The notes under the pieces: model-generated | Database searches by the model: none | What the model saw: the letters and a program-made list of their open reading frames with translations, nothing else | What the model was told of the DNA's origin: nothing | In this document: one piece after another, positions 33,168 through 42,258 of the stretch | How the letters are laid out: every line of letters starts with the position of its first letter | How positions within the stretch are numbered: position 1 is the stretch's first letter | Position numbers and translations under genes: made by a program | Assembly: GCA_029242715.1 (NCBI GenBank) | Contig: JAQWTL010000018.1 | Coordinates: 90,718-154,717 of the forward strand | From: Phycisphaerales bacterium | Lineage (GTDB): Bacteria > Planctomycetota > Phycisphaerae > Phycisphaerales > SM1A02 | DNA length: 64,000 bases | Direction: 5' to 3'

Positions 33168-34043
33168 CTAGCAAGACGGGGTCTGGGCCGCTTCCCCGGG
33201 TCGATCCACAGGGGCTCCGGGGCTTCCAACGGCCAATCGCTGGCCGTCCCAGCCAAGGGCCATCCCCCCGGGAAGGCGGGCATCGGTCTGGGCATGCCCG
33301 ATCTCGTGAGCCATGTGTATGAACCACGTCTGCTCAGCAGCAATGGATTCAGCCGCTTCTATCGCCTGATCGAGGTTGAAGTGGGTGGGATGATGTCGCT
33401 CCCGGAGCATGTCCAGGAAGAGTGTCTGCAGGCCCGCCAGTCGTGTCCAGGAGTCCGGTGGAATGGCGGACACATCCGTGCACCAGGCCAGGGGAAGCGG
33501 GCCCATGGATTCCCCGGCTTCAAATCGAAAGCCCATGACCGGAAGTCGACCATGGAGAAGACGAATTGGCTCAACCTGTAATCCAAACAGATCAAGCTTG
33601 TGGCCCGGAGCAAGTTCGTGAGGTATCAGGGTGGCAACGAAGGAATCGTTGATATTCCGATCCCGTTGAAAGATGTGCCGGTAGACACGATCCAGATGGT
33701 CAAGCGTGTGAGGTTCCGCATAGATGTCGATTGGCGCTCGCATCGTCACATTGAAACGGCGGACCTCATCAAGACCGAAAGTGTGATCAACGTGGTTGTG
33801 CGTAAACAGGATTGCATCACAACGATCAATGCCGGCTCGCAGAACTTGCTGTCGCAGATCCGGCGAGGCATCGATCAGGATCGTACGCGGATGGTCATCG
33901 GCATCAATGAATCGAATGGCTGCTGATGTTCGCAACCGCTTGTCTCTTGGATCATCGCTATGGCACACCTCGCAATCACATCCAATGGCCGGAATACCAG
34001 CGGATGTACCTGAGCCAAGCACGAGAAACTCGAAATCACGCAT
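33168..34043 (-). CDS. PhnP-like MBL-fold phosphodiesterase
   Basis: A 291-residue metallo-beta-lactamase-fold hydrolase of the PhnP/RNase Z-like branch. Seen: FLVLGSGTSAGIP at the N terminus, the extra zinc-binding GCDCEVC of the PhnP type, ILIDASPDLR, the metal motif FTHNHVDHTFGLDEVR, and later AWCTDVS and HPTHFN. PhnP hydrolyses cyclic ribose phosphates from phosphonate breakdown, but similar proteins without phn genes, as here, have unknown substrates. The start is ATG 34043 (8-base overlap with thiE) or ATG 34049. The C-terminal tail is Pro/Gly-rich and reaches within 13 bases of atpG. Confidence 0.85.
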   Translation of the reverse strand: MRDFEFLVLGSGTSAGIPAIGCDCEVCHSDDPRDKRLRTSAAIRFIDADDHPRTILIDASPDLRQQVLRAGIDRCDAILFTHNHVDHTFGLDEVRRFNVTMRAPIDIYAEPHTLDHLDRVYRHIFQRDRNINDSFVATLIPHELAPGHKLDLFGLQVEPIRLLHGRLPVMGFRFEAGESMGPLPLAWCTDVSAIPPDSWTRLAGLQTLFLDMLRERHHPTHFNLDQAIEAAESIAAEQTWFIHMAHEIGHAQTDARLPGGMALGWDGQRLAVGSPGAPVDRPGEAAQTPSC

Positions 34044-35124
34044 GACCATGTACCGGTTGCGATGCGATGGATTGATCTGGAAGCGGATCACCCATTGCTG
34101 CCATGAATGCCGCCGTGGCAGCTTCTGGGTCGTCAGCGTCACAAATGCCACTGCAGACAGCGATGCCGCGACCACCAGCTTCTCGCACATTCGAGACATT
34201 CATGGCATCGATGCCACCAACCGCAAGATGAGGACATGCCCCAAGGGCTGGAAGCAGTTCATGAAGTCTTTCGGGTCCCACAGGAGTCAGTTCCGGCTTG
34301 GTTGTCGAAACGAACATGGGTCCGATCCCGATGGTGGAAGCCCCATCGGCGATCGCAGTCGTAATGTCATTGGCCGTGCGGGCAGTCGCTCCGACCAAAA
34401 GGCTGTTGCCCGCGATACGCCGGACTTCCGAAACCGGAAGGTCCTCTGATCCGACATGTACACCATCAGCGTTCGAAGCCAGAGCGATATCCACACGGTC
34501 ATTGATCATGACGGCAACACCTCTTGGGCGTGCCAACTCGACAAGCTGCTTCGCTCGATCCAAAAGCATACTCGTAGCCATCGACTTCTCTCGTAGCTGC
34601 AGGCAATCTGCGCCACCGTCAATCGCGCCCCGAGCAACTTCAAGCCATGGGCGACGACAACGAGATTCAGTCAACAGGACACAAACCTGCCAACTGGGGG
34701 CAAGCCTGTATGGCAAAGAGATTTCGACTGCACCAGCACAGTCATACAGCCCGTACCGCATTCGCTCAAAGCCCGCCGCGAGATGCGGCGCTTCGACCTT
34801 CGCCAGCTCTTCCAGGGATCGGAGAGCCTCGGTAGCTCGTCGGCCCGCTGCCGCCGCAACCGCGCGGAGATCCTGGCGGGTGCCTTCTGCACTGGTGGAT
34901 ATGTCGGTTCCAACATCGCCAGCCGTATCTCGAGACAGAACCATGGAAAGCCCTGGCCAGGAACCCGCAAACCGGGTCAGATCGTGGCGGGCCTGCTTGA
35001 GCGTTTCCACTCGAGCCGGATCGTCCAGAATGAACCTCGCCAGATCCTCGAGGACACGAAGTCCCTCTCGGGCCCTGTTGAAGGCAGCATCAGCCATGCG
35101 ATTGGAGGCAGACATGAGCCTCAT
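34036..35124 (-). CDS. thiE: Thiamine-phosphate synthase with N-terminal ThiD2-like domain
   Basis: A 362-residue fusion. The C-terminal domain (about 150-345) is ThiE, which joins the pyrimidine and thiazole phosphates of thiamine: GGADCLQLREK, VMINDRVDIALASNADGVHVG, IGIGPMFVSTTKP and HLAVGGIDAMN are its phosphate and substrate motifs. The N-terminal helical domain (about 1-135, ASNRMADAAFNRAREGLRVLED) matches the ThiD2 domain found fused to ThiE in several phyla, thought to carry pyrimidine phosphate kinase activity. ATG 35124 has GAGGGG about seven bases upstream and is preferred over one at 35175. Divergent from the aminopeptidase gene. Confidence 0.9.
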   Translation of the reverse strand: MRLMSASNRMADAAFNRAREGLRVLEDLARFILDDPARVETLKQARHDLTRFAGSWPGLSMVLSRDTAGDVGTDISTSAEGTRQDLRAVAAAAGRRATEALRSLEELAKVEAPHLAAGFERMRYGLYDCAGAVEISLPYRLAPSWQVCVLLTESRCRRPWLEVARGAIDGGADCLQLREKSMATSMLLDRAKQLVELARPRGVAVMINDRVDIALASNADGVHVGSEDLPVSEVRRIAGNSLLVGATARTANDITTAIADGASTIGIGPMFVSTTKPELTPVGPERLHELLPALGACPHLAVGGIDAMNVSNVREAGGRGIAVCSGICDADDPEAATAAFMAAMGDPLPDQSIASQPVHGHA

Positions 35125-35214
35125 GGTAGTCCCCTCTGCAGTAGATAAGGCGGCGTTGTCGATGATGTGCCACACAACACCCGCCTTCGCCCTTCTATCT
35201 CGCAGGAGACACCC

Positions 35215-36690
35215 TTGTACCGCACCATTCGGACCGGATCACCACGTAAACCCGCTGTACTCATCGGCCTGCCAGCTGGAACCAGCCGGCTGCCCAAGTC
35301 ACTCATCGAGCTTGATGAAGCCCATGGCGGCAGAATCAAACTGGCCATGCGTTCCAGAATGTTCCGAGGCGAAAGCGGTGACGTCATCGTCGAGGGTGAA
35401 GACATCGTCCTGGTGGGCCTGGGCGAGATGGACTCCCTGGATCTGAATGCGATTCGTCGCCTCGGCGGACGACTGGTTCGAAAGCTGCATGAGATGGACA
35501 TCCACGCCCTGGATGTTGAAATCGACCTGACGATACCCCGCCGGATTGCAGGCCCCGAATCGGTCGGCCAAGCGTTGGCAGAAGGCATGGTGCTTGCGAA
35601 CTGGCAGGTTGATTTCTTTGATGGCAAGGCGACCACAAACACGCCATCGAGCGGATCACTGTCCCTGGGATCCGCCTGCCAGGACGTCAGAGGCGGCATG
35701 CGTCGAGGCATCATCCTGGCAGAATCAACGAATGAATCCCGTCGTCTGTCGGCAACTCCGCCAAACATCTGCATCCCTTCATGGGTTGCTCAACAAGCCA
35801 GAGCAGCTGCCCGAAAGTACGGGTTCAAATGTCGAGTGATCTCCTTTGCTGAAGCGAAACGGCTTGGAATGGGTGGACTTGTCAACGTCGGCAAAGGGTC
35901 CTCTCACAAACCGTGCATGATGATTCTTGAACATAAACCTGCCCGACCACGTCCAGGCCACCGACTCGCTCTGGTCGGAAAAACCATGACCTATGACAGC
36001 GGGGGATACTCGCTGAAGATCTCCAACAGCATGAAGGGCATGAAGTACGACATGAATGGTGGGGCTGCCGTGTTTGGCGCGATGGTGGCTGTCGCAAGGT
36101 TGAAGCTTCCGGTTCATGTGTTTGCTGTCCTGCCGTGTGCAGAAAACCTGGTCAGTGGAGATGCCTACCGGCCAGACGACATCATCACCATGCACAACGG
36201 AGTGACCGTTGAAGTCACCAATACGGATGCTGAGGGTCGGCTGATACTGGGAGATGCACTCTCCTGGACATGTCGACGACTCAAGCCAACTGCCATCGTC
36301 GATGTCGCCACGCTCACGGGTGGCGTTGTTGTCGGCCTGGGCCATTTCTGTGCAGGCCTGTGGTGTGAGAACACGGCATTCCGGAACCAGGTCGAAGCTG
36401 CTGCGGAATCAACCGGAGAACGTGTCTGGCAACTGCCATTGTGGGAAGAGCATCGAGCCTTCATGAGATCGCAGCATGCCGACATCTGGAACTCCGGTCC
36501 AAGTCGCAATGCGCATCCCATCCAAGGGGCCGCATTCCTCAGCTACTTCGTAGACGAAAAGATTCCTTGGGCACATCTGGATATCGCCGGAGTGAGCGCG
36601 GTTGAAAAACGCGACGATCTGCACGTCGTGGGTCCGACGGGATACGGTGTTCGCCTGTTATCGGAGATCGTGGCCCGAACCGGGGCCTGA
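35215..36690 (+). CDS. pepA: Leucyl aminopeptidase (M17 family)
   Basis: A 491-residue cytoplasmic aminopeptidase with two metal ions. The C-terminal catalytic domain holds VGKTMTYDSGGYSLK (Lys, Asp ligands), MKYDMNGGAAVFGAM, and the signature NTDAEGRLILGDALSW (Asp, Glu ligands and catalytic Arg). The N-terminal macro-like domain (about 1-150) is typical but diverged. I prefer the TTG at 35215, with AGGAGA six to seven bases upstream; an in-frame ATG at 35167 would add 16 residues without a ribosome binding site. The stop lies 4 bases from the convergent phosphatase gene. Confidence 0.92.
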   Translation: MYRTIRTGSPRKPAVLIGLPAGTSRLPKSLIELDEAHGGRIKLAMRSRMFRGESGDVIVEGEDIVLVGLGEMDSLDLNAIRRLGGRLVRKLHEMDIHALDVEIDLTIPRRIAGPESVGQALAEGMVLANWQVDFFDGKATTNTPSSGSLSLGSACQDVRGGMRRGIILAESTNESRRLSATPPNICIPSWVAQQARAAARKYGFKCRVISFAEAKRLGMGGLVNVGKGSSHKPCMMILEHKPARPRPGHRLALVGKTMTYDSGGYSLKISNSMKGMKYDMNGGAAVFGAMVAVARLKLPVHVFAVLPCAENLVSGDAYRPDDIITMHNGVTVEVTNTDAEGRLILGDALSWTCRRLKPTAIVDVATLTGGVVVGLGHFCAGLWCENTAFRNQVEAAAESTGERVWQLPLWEEHRAFMRSQHADIWNSGPSRNAHPIQGAAFLSYFVDEKIPWAHLDIAGVSAVEKRDDLHVVGPTGYGVRLLSEIVARTGA

Positions 36691-36694
36691 CCGA

Positions 36695-37135
36695 TCAGCT
36701 TCGTGGAGAGAGGGCTGCGACGCGATCAGGAATGATCTTTGCAAAGTACTTTGCCAACTGGTCATAGCGTGGCTGTCCCTGGCCAATGGGATCTGGAACA
36801 TCCCCTTCAGGATCCAGCAGGAGGATTTTTTCCTCCAGTTCCGAATCTCCCTCCACCAGCCGACGTGCATGATCCTGATGACTTTGAGTCATGCACAGGA
36901 TGAGGTCTGCCTTGCGGATCATTTCTGGGGAAAGTGGGGTGGAATGCCCCTGAAACTCAATATCCATGGATGCCAGGGCCCTGACCGTCTCAGGCGATGT
37001 GGGAGCTCCATCCATGGCCGCCACCCCTGCAGATGCGACAAATACATCCGAATCATCGAGCAGAGATCGAGCGATCGCCTCAGCCATGGGGCTTCGGCAG
37101 GTGTTTCCAGTACAGACGAAGAGAATGGTGTACAC
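36695..37135 (-). CDS. Low-molecular-weight protein phosphatase
   Basis: A 146-residue phosphatase with the active-site P-loop LFVCTGNTCRSPMAE (CX5R: Cys8, Arg14) directly at the N terminus and the DPEGDVPDPIG segment that holds the general-acid aspartate. Thr after the catalytic cysteine (C-T-G-N-T-C-R-S) is as in YwlE-type protein-arginine phosphatases, so phosphoarginine is a possible substrate besides phosphotyrosine. I chose the GTG at 37135, with AGGA about eight bases before it, since the fold starts there; an ATG at 37231 would add 32 residues. Confidence 0.9.
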   Translation of the reverse strand: MYTILFVCTGNTCRSPMAEAIARSLLDDSDVFVASAGVAAMDGAPTSPETVRALASMDIEFQGHSTPLSPEMIRKADLILCMTQSHQDHARRLVEGDSELEEKILLLDPEGDVPDPIGQGQPRYDQLAKYFAKIIPDRVAALSPRS

Positions 37136-37278
37136 AGTGAATTCCTGAGGAAGGACGATGGTAGCCGAACCAGTACCAAAGTGGTTTTCCTGGGACCAGA
37201 TTCGTCCGCCTCTTGCGTTCTGGGCGATCATCCAGTTAGATAATCCAGCCAGATGACTGGCTTATGGAGTAATTAAAG

Positions 37279-37848
37279 GTGGAGTTCATCAGCGTCGAAG
37301 AGGCCAACGAGCTGCTTTCCCAGCATGGGATCGAGCGGCAATCACCAGATGATGACCATTCCTTTCTGCGAATGGTCGATGAAATGGCGCCACGTCGGCA
37401 CCTTTCTGTACCTGGTGGTGAAGTCGAACCATTGAAGGGTGCGGAAGTCATCGAGTTCTCCGTTGAGCAGATGCCCGCTGTCATTGAAAACATACTTCAC
37501 AAACTGCACCACAATCAGTTGATACTGTTTCCAGTCGGTCGATGGCGAAGCATCTTCGATGTCGTCGCCTTCTCTCTTGCAGAAAACGAGGAATGGCAAC
37601 GTATCGATGCCGCAGCCACGGTTGAACTCAACACTCGCGATCCACTTCTGTGCGATACGGGTGACCTGCATCTCGTTTGTGAACTCGTAAAGACACTCTT
37701 CCATGACTCTGAATCACCTGATCAGGGACTGCTTCTGATCACCGCCGGAATTCCACTTGTCATGGAAGTTGTCCCGAACGGGGGGGTTCGAATGTCCTTT
37801 GGTACCGAGGCTGTAGCAGAAGAAGTCTCCGAAGCCATCACCGTCTGA
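37279..37848 (+). CDS. Conserved hypothetical cytoplasmic protein
   Basis: A 189-residue acidic protein without signal or membrane segment. The start is GTG 37279, with GGAG nine bases upstream. A helix-rich N-terminal part is followed by a beta-rich domain (ILFPVGRWRSIFDVVAFSL, GLLLITAGIPLVMEVVPNGGVRMSFG). No catalytic motif stands out and I do not recognise the family. It heads a run of unrecognised same-strand genes that leads to lptB. Confidence 0.6.
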   Translation: MEFISVEEANELLSQHGIERQSPDDDHSFLRMVDEMAPRRHLSVPGGEVEPLKGAEVIEFSVEQMPAVIENILHKLHHNQLILFPVGRWRSIFDVVAFSLAENEEWQRIDAAATVELNTRDPLLCDTGDLHLVCELVKTLFHDSESPDQGLLLITAGIPLVMEVVPNGGVRMSFGTEAVAEEVSEAITV

Positions 37849-37864
37849 CAACACCACCCTGATC

Positions 37865-38293
37865 GTGATCAAACCAGCGCCCCAACATGAGCCCGGCGGT
37901 TCCCGCGGAGAACGAATCAATGCGCTCCGTGTCGCACGCCAGGATTTCACGGCTGTCACTGACGCCATGGACCCCTTGCTGGAGGCACTTTGTGATGAAT
38001 CACTGGATGATCTTCGTCCTCAGCTCTCGGAAATGATGAAGCGGCTGCTGGATGGAACCCGGATCGTCGTAGAGTCGGCCCAGACGATCTCCAGCGACCT
38101 GGATGAAGAGGTCGAGACGGCGCAGTGGTCACTCTCTGAACGGTTACTCGACTTTCGCCGAGCCATGGGGTCCGGTTCGGCCGATACCATTCGGCAGTCC
38201 CTGCGTGTCGACCTTGAGGCTTCGGCGGTTCTGTGGAACAGGCTCTTGGACGGCCTGATTGAACATGTCCAGTCCAATGAAGAGGATGCCTGA
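37865..38293 (+). CDS. Hypothetical helical protein
   Basis: A 142-residue protein starting with GTG 37865, mostly helical (DFTAVTDAMDPLLEALCDE, QLSEMMKRLLDGTRIVVESAQTI), acidic overall. It lies 16 bases after the previous gene and 1 base before the next, so the three are likely co-transcribed. No family recognised. The start has only a weak ribosome binding site. Confidence 0.55.
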   Translation: MIKPAPQHEPGGSRGERINALRVARQDFTAVTDAMDPLLEALCDESLDDLRPQLSEMMKRLLDGTRIVVESAQTISSDLDEEVETAQWSLSERLLDFRRAMGSGSADTIRQSLRVDLEASAVLWNRLLDGLIEHVQSNEEDA

Positions 38294-38294
38294 C

Positions 38295-38957
38295 ATGGCG
38301 GCCCGAGGCGAACGAGTACCAAGAACCAAGCCGATCCAGGCCCAGGTTGATCGAGCATTGGAAGCTATCCGGGAACAATCCTGGTTTACGGCCGAGTCCC
38401 ATTTTCTCAAGGCCTTGGCGGCCAGTCGTGGACGTAATGACTGGGAAGGCATGATCGAGATCGTCGAAGGTCTTCGGCAATGTCGACAGGCCATTCGTCG
38501 CAAGGCCCTGGTCAGAGGTACCGTCCGAATCCTTGACGATGGTGTCACCGAGACAATGGAATTGACTTCTGGCCGATACCTGATTCAGCCTCCACTGGTC
38601 GGTGCCGATGCCAGGAGACTTATCCAGAATGGTCGCGATCGAGGCGTTCCCATTGCCGTGCTCTGCCGCGAGCCGCGTACCAGAGCAGGGCTCATTCCAA
38701 TTGTCGCCCTTGCACCAGGAACAACGGTGCGTATCCAGATCGATCCACCTGCCAAAGAGGCCAAGCCGTCTACAGGCTGGTTCAAAGACGCCTTGGAATC
38801 GCTTGGTGAGGCCGCCCTTGAACGTGTAGATCCTTCCAAGACTGTCGACCGCCGAATCGATGTTCTGCTTGGTTGCCTTGATGCACTCCCCGACTGCGAC
38901 CCCATTCATGTGGCCTTGGCAGAGGCTTGTGCAGAAGCAGCCAGTCAAGACGAATAG
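38295..38957 (+). CDS. Conserved hypothetical protein
   Basis: A 220-residue cytoplasmic protein. The N-terminal half is helical and TPR-like (QVDRALEAIREQSWFTAESHFLKAL); the middle has a beta-rich part (GTVRILDDGVTETMELTSGRYLIQPPLVGADAR, with short Arg-rich loops) and the end is helical with two cysteines. ATG 38295 has AGAGG about nine bases upstream; ATGs at 38286 and 38277 inside the previous gene are alternatives. No named family recognised. Confidence 0.6.
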   Translation: MAARGERVPRTKPIQAQVDRALEAIREQSWFTAESHFLKALAASRGRNDWEGMIEIVEGLRQCRQAIRRKALVRGTVRILDDGVTETMELTSGRYLIQPPLVGADARRLIQNGRDRGVPIAVLCREPRTRAGLIPIVALAPGTTVRIQIDPPAKEAKPSTGWFKDALESLGEAALERVDPSKTVDRRIDVLLGCLDALPDCDPIHVALAEACAEAASQDE

Positions 38958-39002
38958 CACTGCTGCAGGGGTGTACCATGTTCATGGGAAACCACAGCAC
39001 CG

Positions 39003-39866
39003 ATGACTGAAGCCACGAATAACGAGAGCCCCATGGCAGATCAGACCCTGCACGCTTCTGTTGCGCCGAGTTTCAGCCTTCGGGCACTGATCGTGGCGGC
39101 CATGTGCCTGGTACTGGGCGTCTGGGGCATCTACGACTACCTCTGGTCTATTCCAGCTCAGGAACTCGCCTACAGCCGTGGTGAGATCTCCCGAGAAGTC
39201 CATTTCAGCCTTGAAGCGATTGACGCCGGCGAAGTAACTTCGGTGGACTCCGAAGCCATCGAGCAGACCGTCAAGAAGCTGGATGGGCAACTCTCTGAAC
39301 CACTCCCTGGTGATGCTGGACCAGATGCCCTTTCATGGCGAGACACCCTCCAGGTGTATCGCGATGGCATCATGCGGCCCAGCAGTGTCTCGCCCACTGA
39401 TTGGCCTGTGATGCGTGAGCAAGCTCACCTTGAATCAGATGCTGCACTCGAGCTCTATGGCGAGGCGACACCGCCCTCCAAGTACGACCGGCCTGTTCAA
39501 TGGATGTTCATCCTGTGCCTGCCCTTCGTTCCCTGGTATCTCTGGGCACTCTTCTCAACAGGTTCACGCAAGTACCGCCTGGATCCAGATGGAACCTTCC
39601 ACATGCCGGAGGGAACCTGGAAGGCTGAACAGATCTCGGATATCGACATGTCACGCTGGATGGCCAAATCCGTCTGCTGGGTAGTGAGTACGGACGGAAC
39701 GCGAATCAAGCTCGATGCTCACATCTACAAAGGGCTCGACACGATGATCGGGGTCATTGCCCATCGACTTCACCCTGATAACTGGTCACTGGATGCCCGG
39801 CCAGTCAAAGCTGCGGCAGACGAACAGGCCTCATCCTCCGATACGAGTCCATCTGATGAAGGTTAG
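39003..39866 (+). CDS. Two-helix membrane protein upstream of lptB, unknown
   Basis: A 287-residue protein with two membrane helices (about 27-46 and 166-186), a periplasmic loop of about 115 residues between them, and a cytoplasmic C-terminal domain rich in beta strands (YRLDPDGTFHMPEGTWKAEQISDIDMSRW, then GTRIKLDAHIY) that resembles a PH-like domain. The stop is six bases from lptB, so it may work with that ATPase, but it has none of the LptF/LptG features. Start ATG 39003; ATG 39033 is possible. Confidence 0.6.
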   Translation: MTEATNNESPMADQTLHASVAPSFSLRALIVAAMCLVLGVWGIYDYLWSIPAQELAYSRGEISREVHFSLEAIDAGEVTSVDSEAIEQTVKKLDGQLSEPLPGDAGPDALSWRDTLQVYRDGIMRPSSVSPTDWPVMREQAHLESDAALELYGEATPPSKYDRPVQWMFILCLPFVPWYLWALFSTGSRKYRLDPDGTFHMPEGTWKAEQISDIDMSRWMAKSVCWVVSTDGTRIKLDAHIYKGLDTMIGVIAHRLHPDNWSLDARPVKAAADEQASSSDTSPSDEG

Positions 39867-39872
39867 TCATCG

Positions 39873-40607
39873 ATGAGCATGCTCGTAGCGAACAATCTGG
39901 TGAAGAGCTACAACGGCAAACGAGTCGTTGACGAGGTGAGTTTCACGGTAGAACCTGGTGAAATCGTCGGCCTGTTGGGCCGAAATGGTGCCGGTAAGAC
40001 GACCTCCTTCAGGATGGTCATCGGGATGATCACTCCGGAATCAGGCAGTGTTTCCTTTCAGGGAGAAGATGTCACTTACCTGCCCATGTACAAGCATGCT
40101 CGGCGTGGCATCGGATATCTCAGCCAGGAGCCAAGTGTCTTCCAACGAATGTCGGTCCGTGACAACCTCATAGCCATCCTTGAAACCACATCACTGGACA
40201 CTGCCGCTCAACGACGCAGGTGCGACTCACTCCTTGAACAGTTCGGTCTGGTCGGCAAAGGGCATGATCTTGCCAGAACCTGTTCTGGTGGCGAACGGCG
40301 TCGGCTTGAAATCGCCCGAGCGATGATCACCCAGCCCCGGCTTCTTCTGCTTGACGAACCCTTTGCCGCGGTAGATCCGCACACTGTTGAAGAACTTCAA
40401 GCAGAGGTCCGCAAACTCGCCAATGAGGGGATTGCAATCCTGGTCACGGACCACAATGTCCAGCAAACCCTTCGGATCTGTGATCGGGCCTACATCCTTC
40501 ACGAGGGCCGAAACCTCCGGGAAGGTGATCCGAAGTCGATCATCAACGATCCAACGGTCCGGGAGGCATATCTTGCCTCGACCTTCCGTGGCGACGAGTT
40601 CGATTGA
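39873..40607 (+). CDS. lptB: LPS export ABC transporter ATPase LptB
   Basis: A 244-residue ABC ATPase: Walker A GRNGAGKTT (36-44), Q-loop region YLSQEPSVF, signature CSGGERRRLEIARA, Walker B LLLLDEPFAAVDP and switch VTDHNVQQTL. The LSQE-P-S-V-F, GGERRR-x-EIARA and DHNV-x-x-TL-x-x-x-DRAY combination is diagnostic for LptB, which powers LPS extraction from the inner membrane. The signature serine loop starts with Cys instead of the common Leu. No lptA, lptC, lptF or lptG is recognisable next to it; the upstream two-helix protein and downstream PEGA lipoprotein are its neighbours. Confidence 0.93.
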   Translation: MSMLVANNLVKSYNGKRVVDEVSFTVEPGEIVGLLGRNGAGKTTSFRMVIGMITPESGSVSFQGEDVTYLPMYKHARRGIGYLSQEPSVFQRMSVRDNLIAILETTSLDTAAQRRRCDSLLEQFGLVGKGHDLARTCSGGERRRLEIARAMITQPRLLLLDEPFAAVDPHTVEELQAEVRKLANEGIAILVTDHNVQQTLRICDRAYILHEGRNLREGDPKSIINDPTVREAYLASTFRGDEFD

Positions 40608-40644
40608 ACCGGCTCGTCTGCCCAGCGAGTGGTAGACTCCGCTC

Positions 40645-41211
40645 ATGCCACGCACCACGTTGCTCATCCTGCTCGGAACCATGCTGGTTGCTTCAAGTGG
40701 TTGTATCCGGCGAAAGCTTTCCATCACAACCGCGCCATCCGGCGCGCTGGTCTGGGTGAATGACCGTGAAGTCGGGCGTACACCGCTGACCGTTGATTTC
40801 ACCCATTACGGAACCTATGACGTTCGAATTGAGCGTGAGGGCATGGAACCGGTCATGACAAGCCAGAAGGCATCGGCTCCGCTCTGGGATCTTCCGGGAC
40901 CAGATCTTGTGGTCGAAGTCATGCCGTTCCAGGCAAACAGTGAGATCAAGTGGCATTTCGATCTTGAACCTCGTGACGAATCTCATGAAGCGCTGGTTGA
41001 ACGTGCACGGGCCTTCCGAACCGAGGCCAGTGACATCGAGGATGGAGATTCGCCTCCACCAGATGTCGAGGAAATGAAGTTGGATGGCACAGAACCTCCA
41101 CAGGTGGAATCCGAATCACCGGTAGAAAAGAACTCCGGTGACGACCCTGGGCCAAAGAAAACGGATTCAGAGGCGGTTTCGCCGCCTGTTCCAGACGCAC
41201 CTGCTTCTTGA
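40645..41211 (+). CDS. PEGA-domain lipoprotein
   Basis: A 188-residue lipoprotein (lipobox VASSGC, Cys20). Residues about 24-95 form a PEGA domain (LSITTAPSGALVWVNDREVGRTPLTVDF, then GTYDVRIEREG), a small beta sandwich found on surface and cell-envelope proteins. The C-terminal third (about 115-188) is Pro/Glu/Ser/Asp-rich and probably unstructured. It follows lptB by 37 bases on the same strand. Likely anchored in the outer membrane; function unknown. Confidence 0.82.
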   Translation: MPRTTLLILLGTMLVASSGCIRRKLSITTAPSGALVWVNDREVGRTPLTVDFTHYGTYDVRIEREGMEPVMTSQKASAPLWDLPGPDLVVEVMPFQANSEIKWHFDLEPRDESHEALVERARAFRTEASDIEDGDSPPPDVEEMKLDGTEPPQVESESPVEKNSGDDPGPKKTDSEAVSPPVPDAPAS

Positions 41212-41272
41212 GCGCATACTGTCAGGAGGGGATTCCCCCTGCGTCATCACAGTCTGATCCCAGGCTCTCCGA

Positions 41273-42223
41273 GTGCTCACCATGACAATGACAATGATTC
41301 TGATCCTGTGGACGGTTGCCGGTATCACATCCGGTGACAACGTCTCGAACAACAACACGACAACGCCTTCAGTGGACGAGATCCAGGAAAACGCCGCCGA
41401 TGAATTGGCGCAGTTGGATTCAACGGGCCCGAAGCAGAAGGACAATACAAATCAGGCCATCTGGCGACTCCAGGATGCCGGAGTCTCCAAGCAGTCCAGC
41501 GCGGAAGATCTGTGGGTTGTTCTTGTCGACACGTATAGTGATTTGCTGTCCGTAAGAAAGCAGTTGGCGAAAATGGAACTGGCTTCTTCAGGACTTCAGA
41601 AACAGCTTGATGATCTTCAGCAATTCATTGTTGATCACGATACCTATGGAACGGACTACACCGCCTACACCAAGGTCCTGGAGGAGACTCGTCAAAAGAG
41701 ACGCACGGATGCCATTCGTGAAAAACGGGAGCAGGAAGCAGCCAGACGAAAGGTTCGTGAAGAAGCCCGGCAGCGACTGGATGCTTCCAAGAAATTGAAT
41801 GCGCTTGAGCGGATGTATGACGAACGCGGATTTGGTCCAATTGGCCAGGACGTCTATACCTCACGTTCAGCTTTCTTCTACGGACCCGTTGCTGGCGAGG
41901 ATGGAAAAGAAGTTCAGTACAAGCCCACGCGATCCGGTGGATTCAAGGCCGTTACGATTCCCAGCAACCGTGAGCTTGATTACTCCGTGATGACGATCTC
42001 AGGAAGCCTCCTCAATGGATCCATTGATATCCGGAACATCGGAATTGCGATCACTTTCTTTGATGAGCATGGCAACCAGGTTGGCGCAGAGATCGTCGAA
42101 ATCGAAAATGCTCGACCAAACGTTCCCTATCCGTTCACAAGAAAACTGGACATGGCCCTGAATCGACCGTTCGCATCACATTCCGCCTATGTCCTGTATG
42201 CCGACCAGGTAGCTATACCCTGA
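41273..42223 (+). CDS. Exported coiled-coil protein, unknown
   Basis: A 316-residue protein with an N-terminal signal or anchor (MTMILILWTVAGITSG), a coiled coil (about 85-185) with strongly charged segments (EETRQKRRTDAIREKREQE, RRKVREEARQRLDASKK), and a C-terminal beta domain (about 230-312: TISGSLLNGSIDIRNIGIAI, FFDEHGNQVGAEIVEIEN) that resembles FxLyD-type domains. Both GTG 41273 and ATG 41282 are possible starts. It lies 61 bases after the PEGA lipoprotein. Possibly a periplasmic spacer. Confidence 0.6.
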   Translation: MLTMTMTMILILWTVAGITSGDNVSNNNTTTPSVDEIQENAADELAQLDSTGPKQKDNTNQAIWRLQDAGVSKQSSAEDLWVVLVDTYSDLLSVRKQLAKMELASSGLQKQLDDLQQFIVDHDTYGTDYTAYTKVLEETRQKRRTDAIREKREQEAARRKVREEARQRLDASKKLNALERMYDERGFGPIGQDVYTSRSAFFYGPVAGEDGKEVQYKPTRSGGFKAVTIPSNRELDYSVMTISGSLLNGSIDIRNIGIAITFFDEHGNQVGAEIVEIENARPNVPYPFTRKLDMALNRPFASHSAYVLYADQVAIP

Positions 42224-42258
42224 GCCTTGAAACACCAAAGCTCGAGTCCAACCCTTCC

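Noticed and set aside
37956..38960. A 334-codon minus-strand open frame opposite the hypothetical genes before lptB.
   Set aside because: No ribosome binding site, composition typical of an antisense shadow; the plus-strand genes have better starts and tight spacing.
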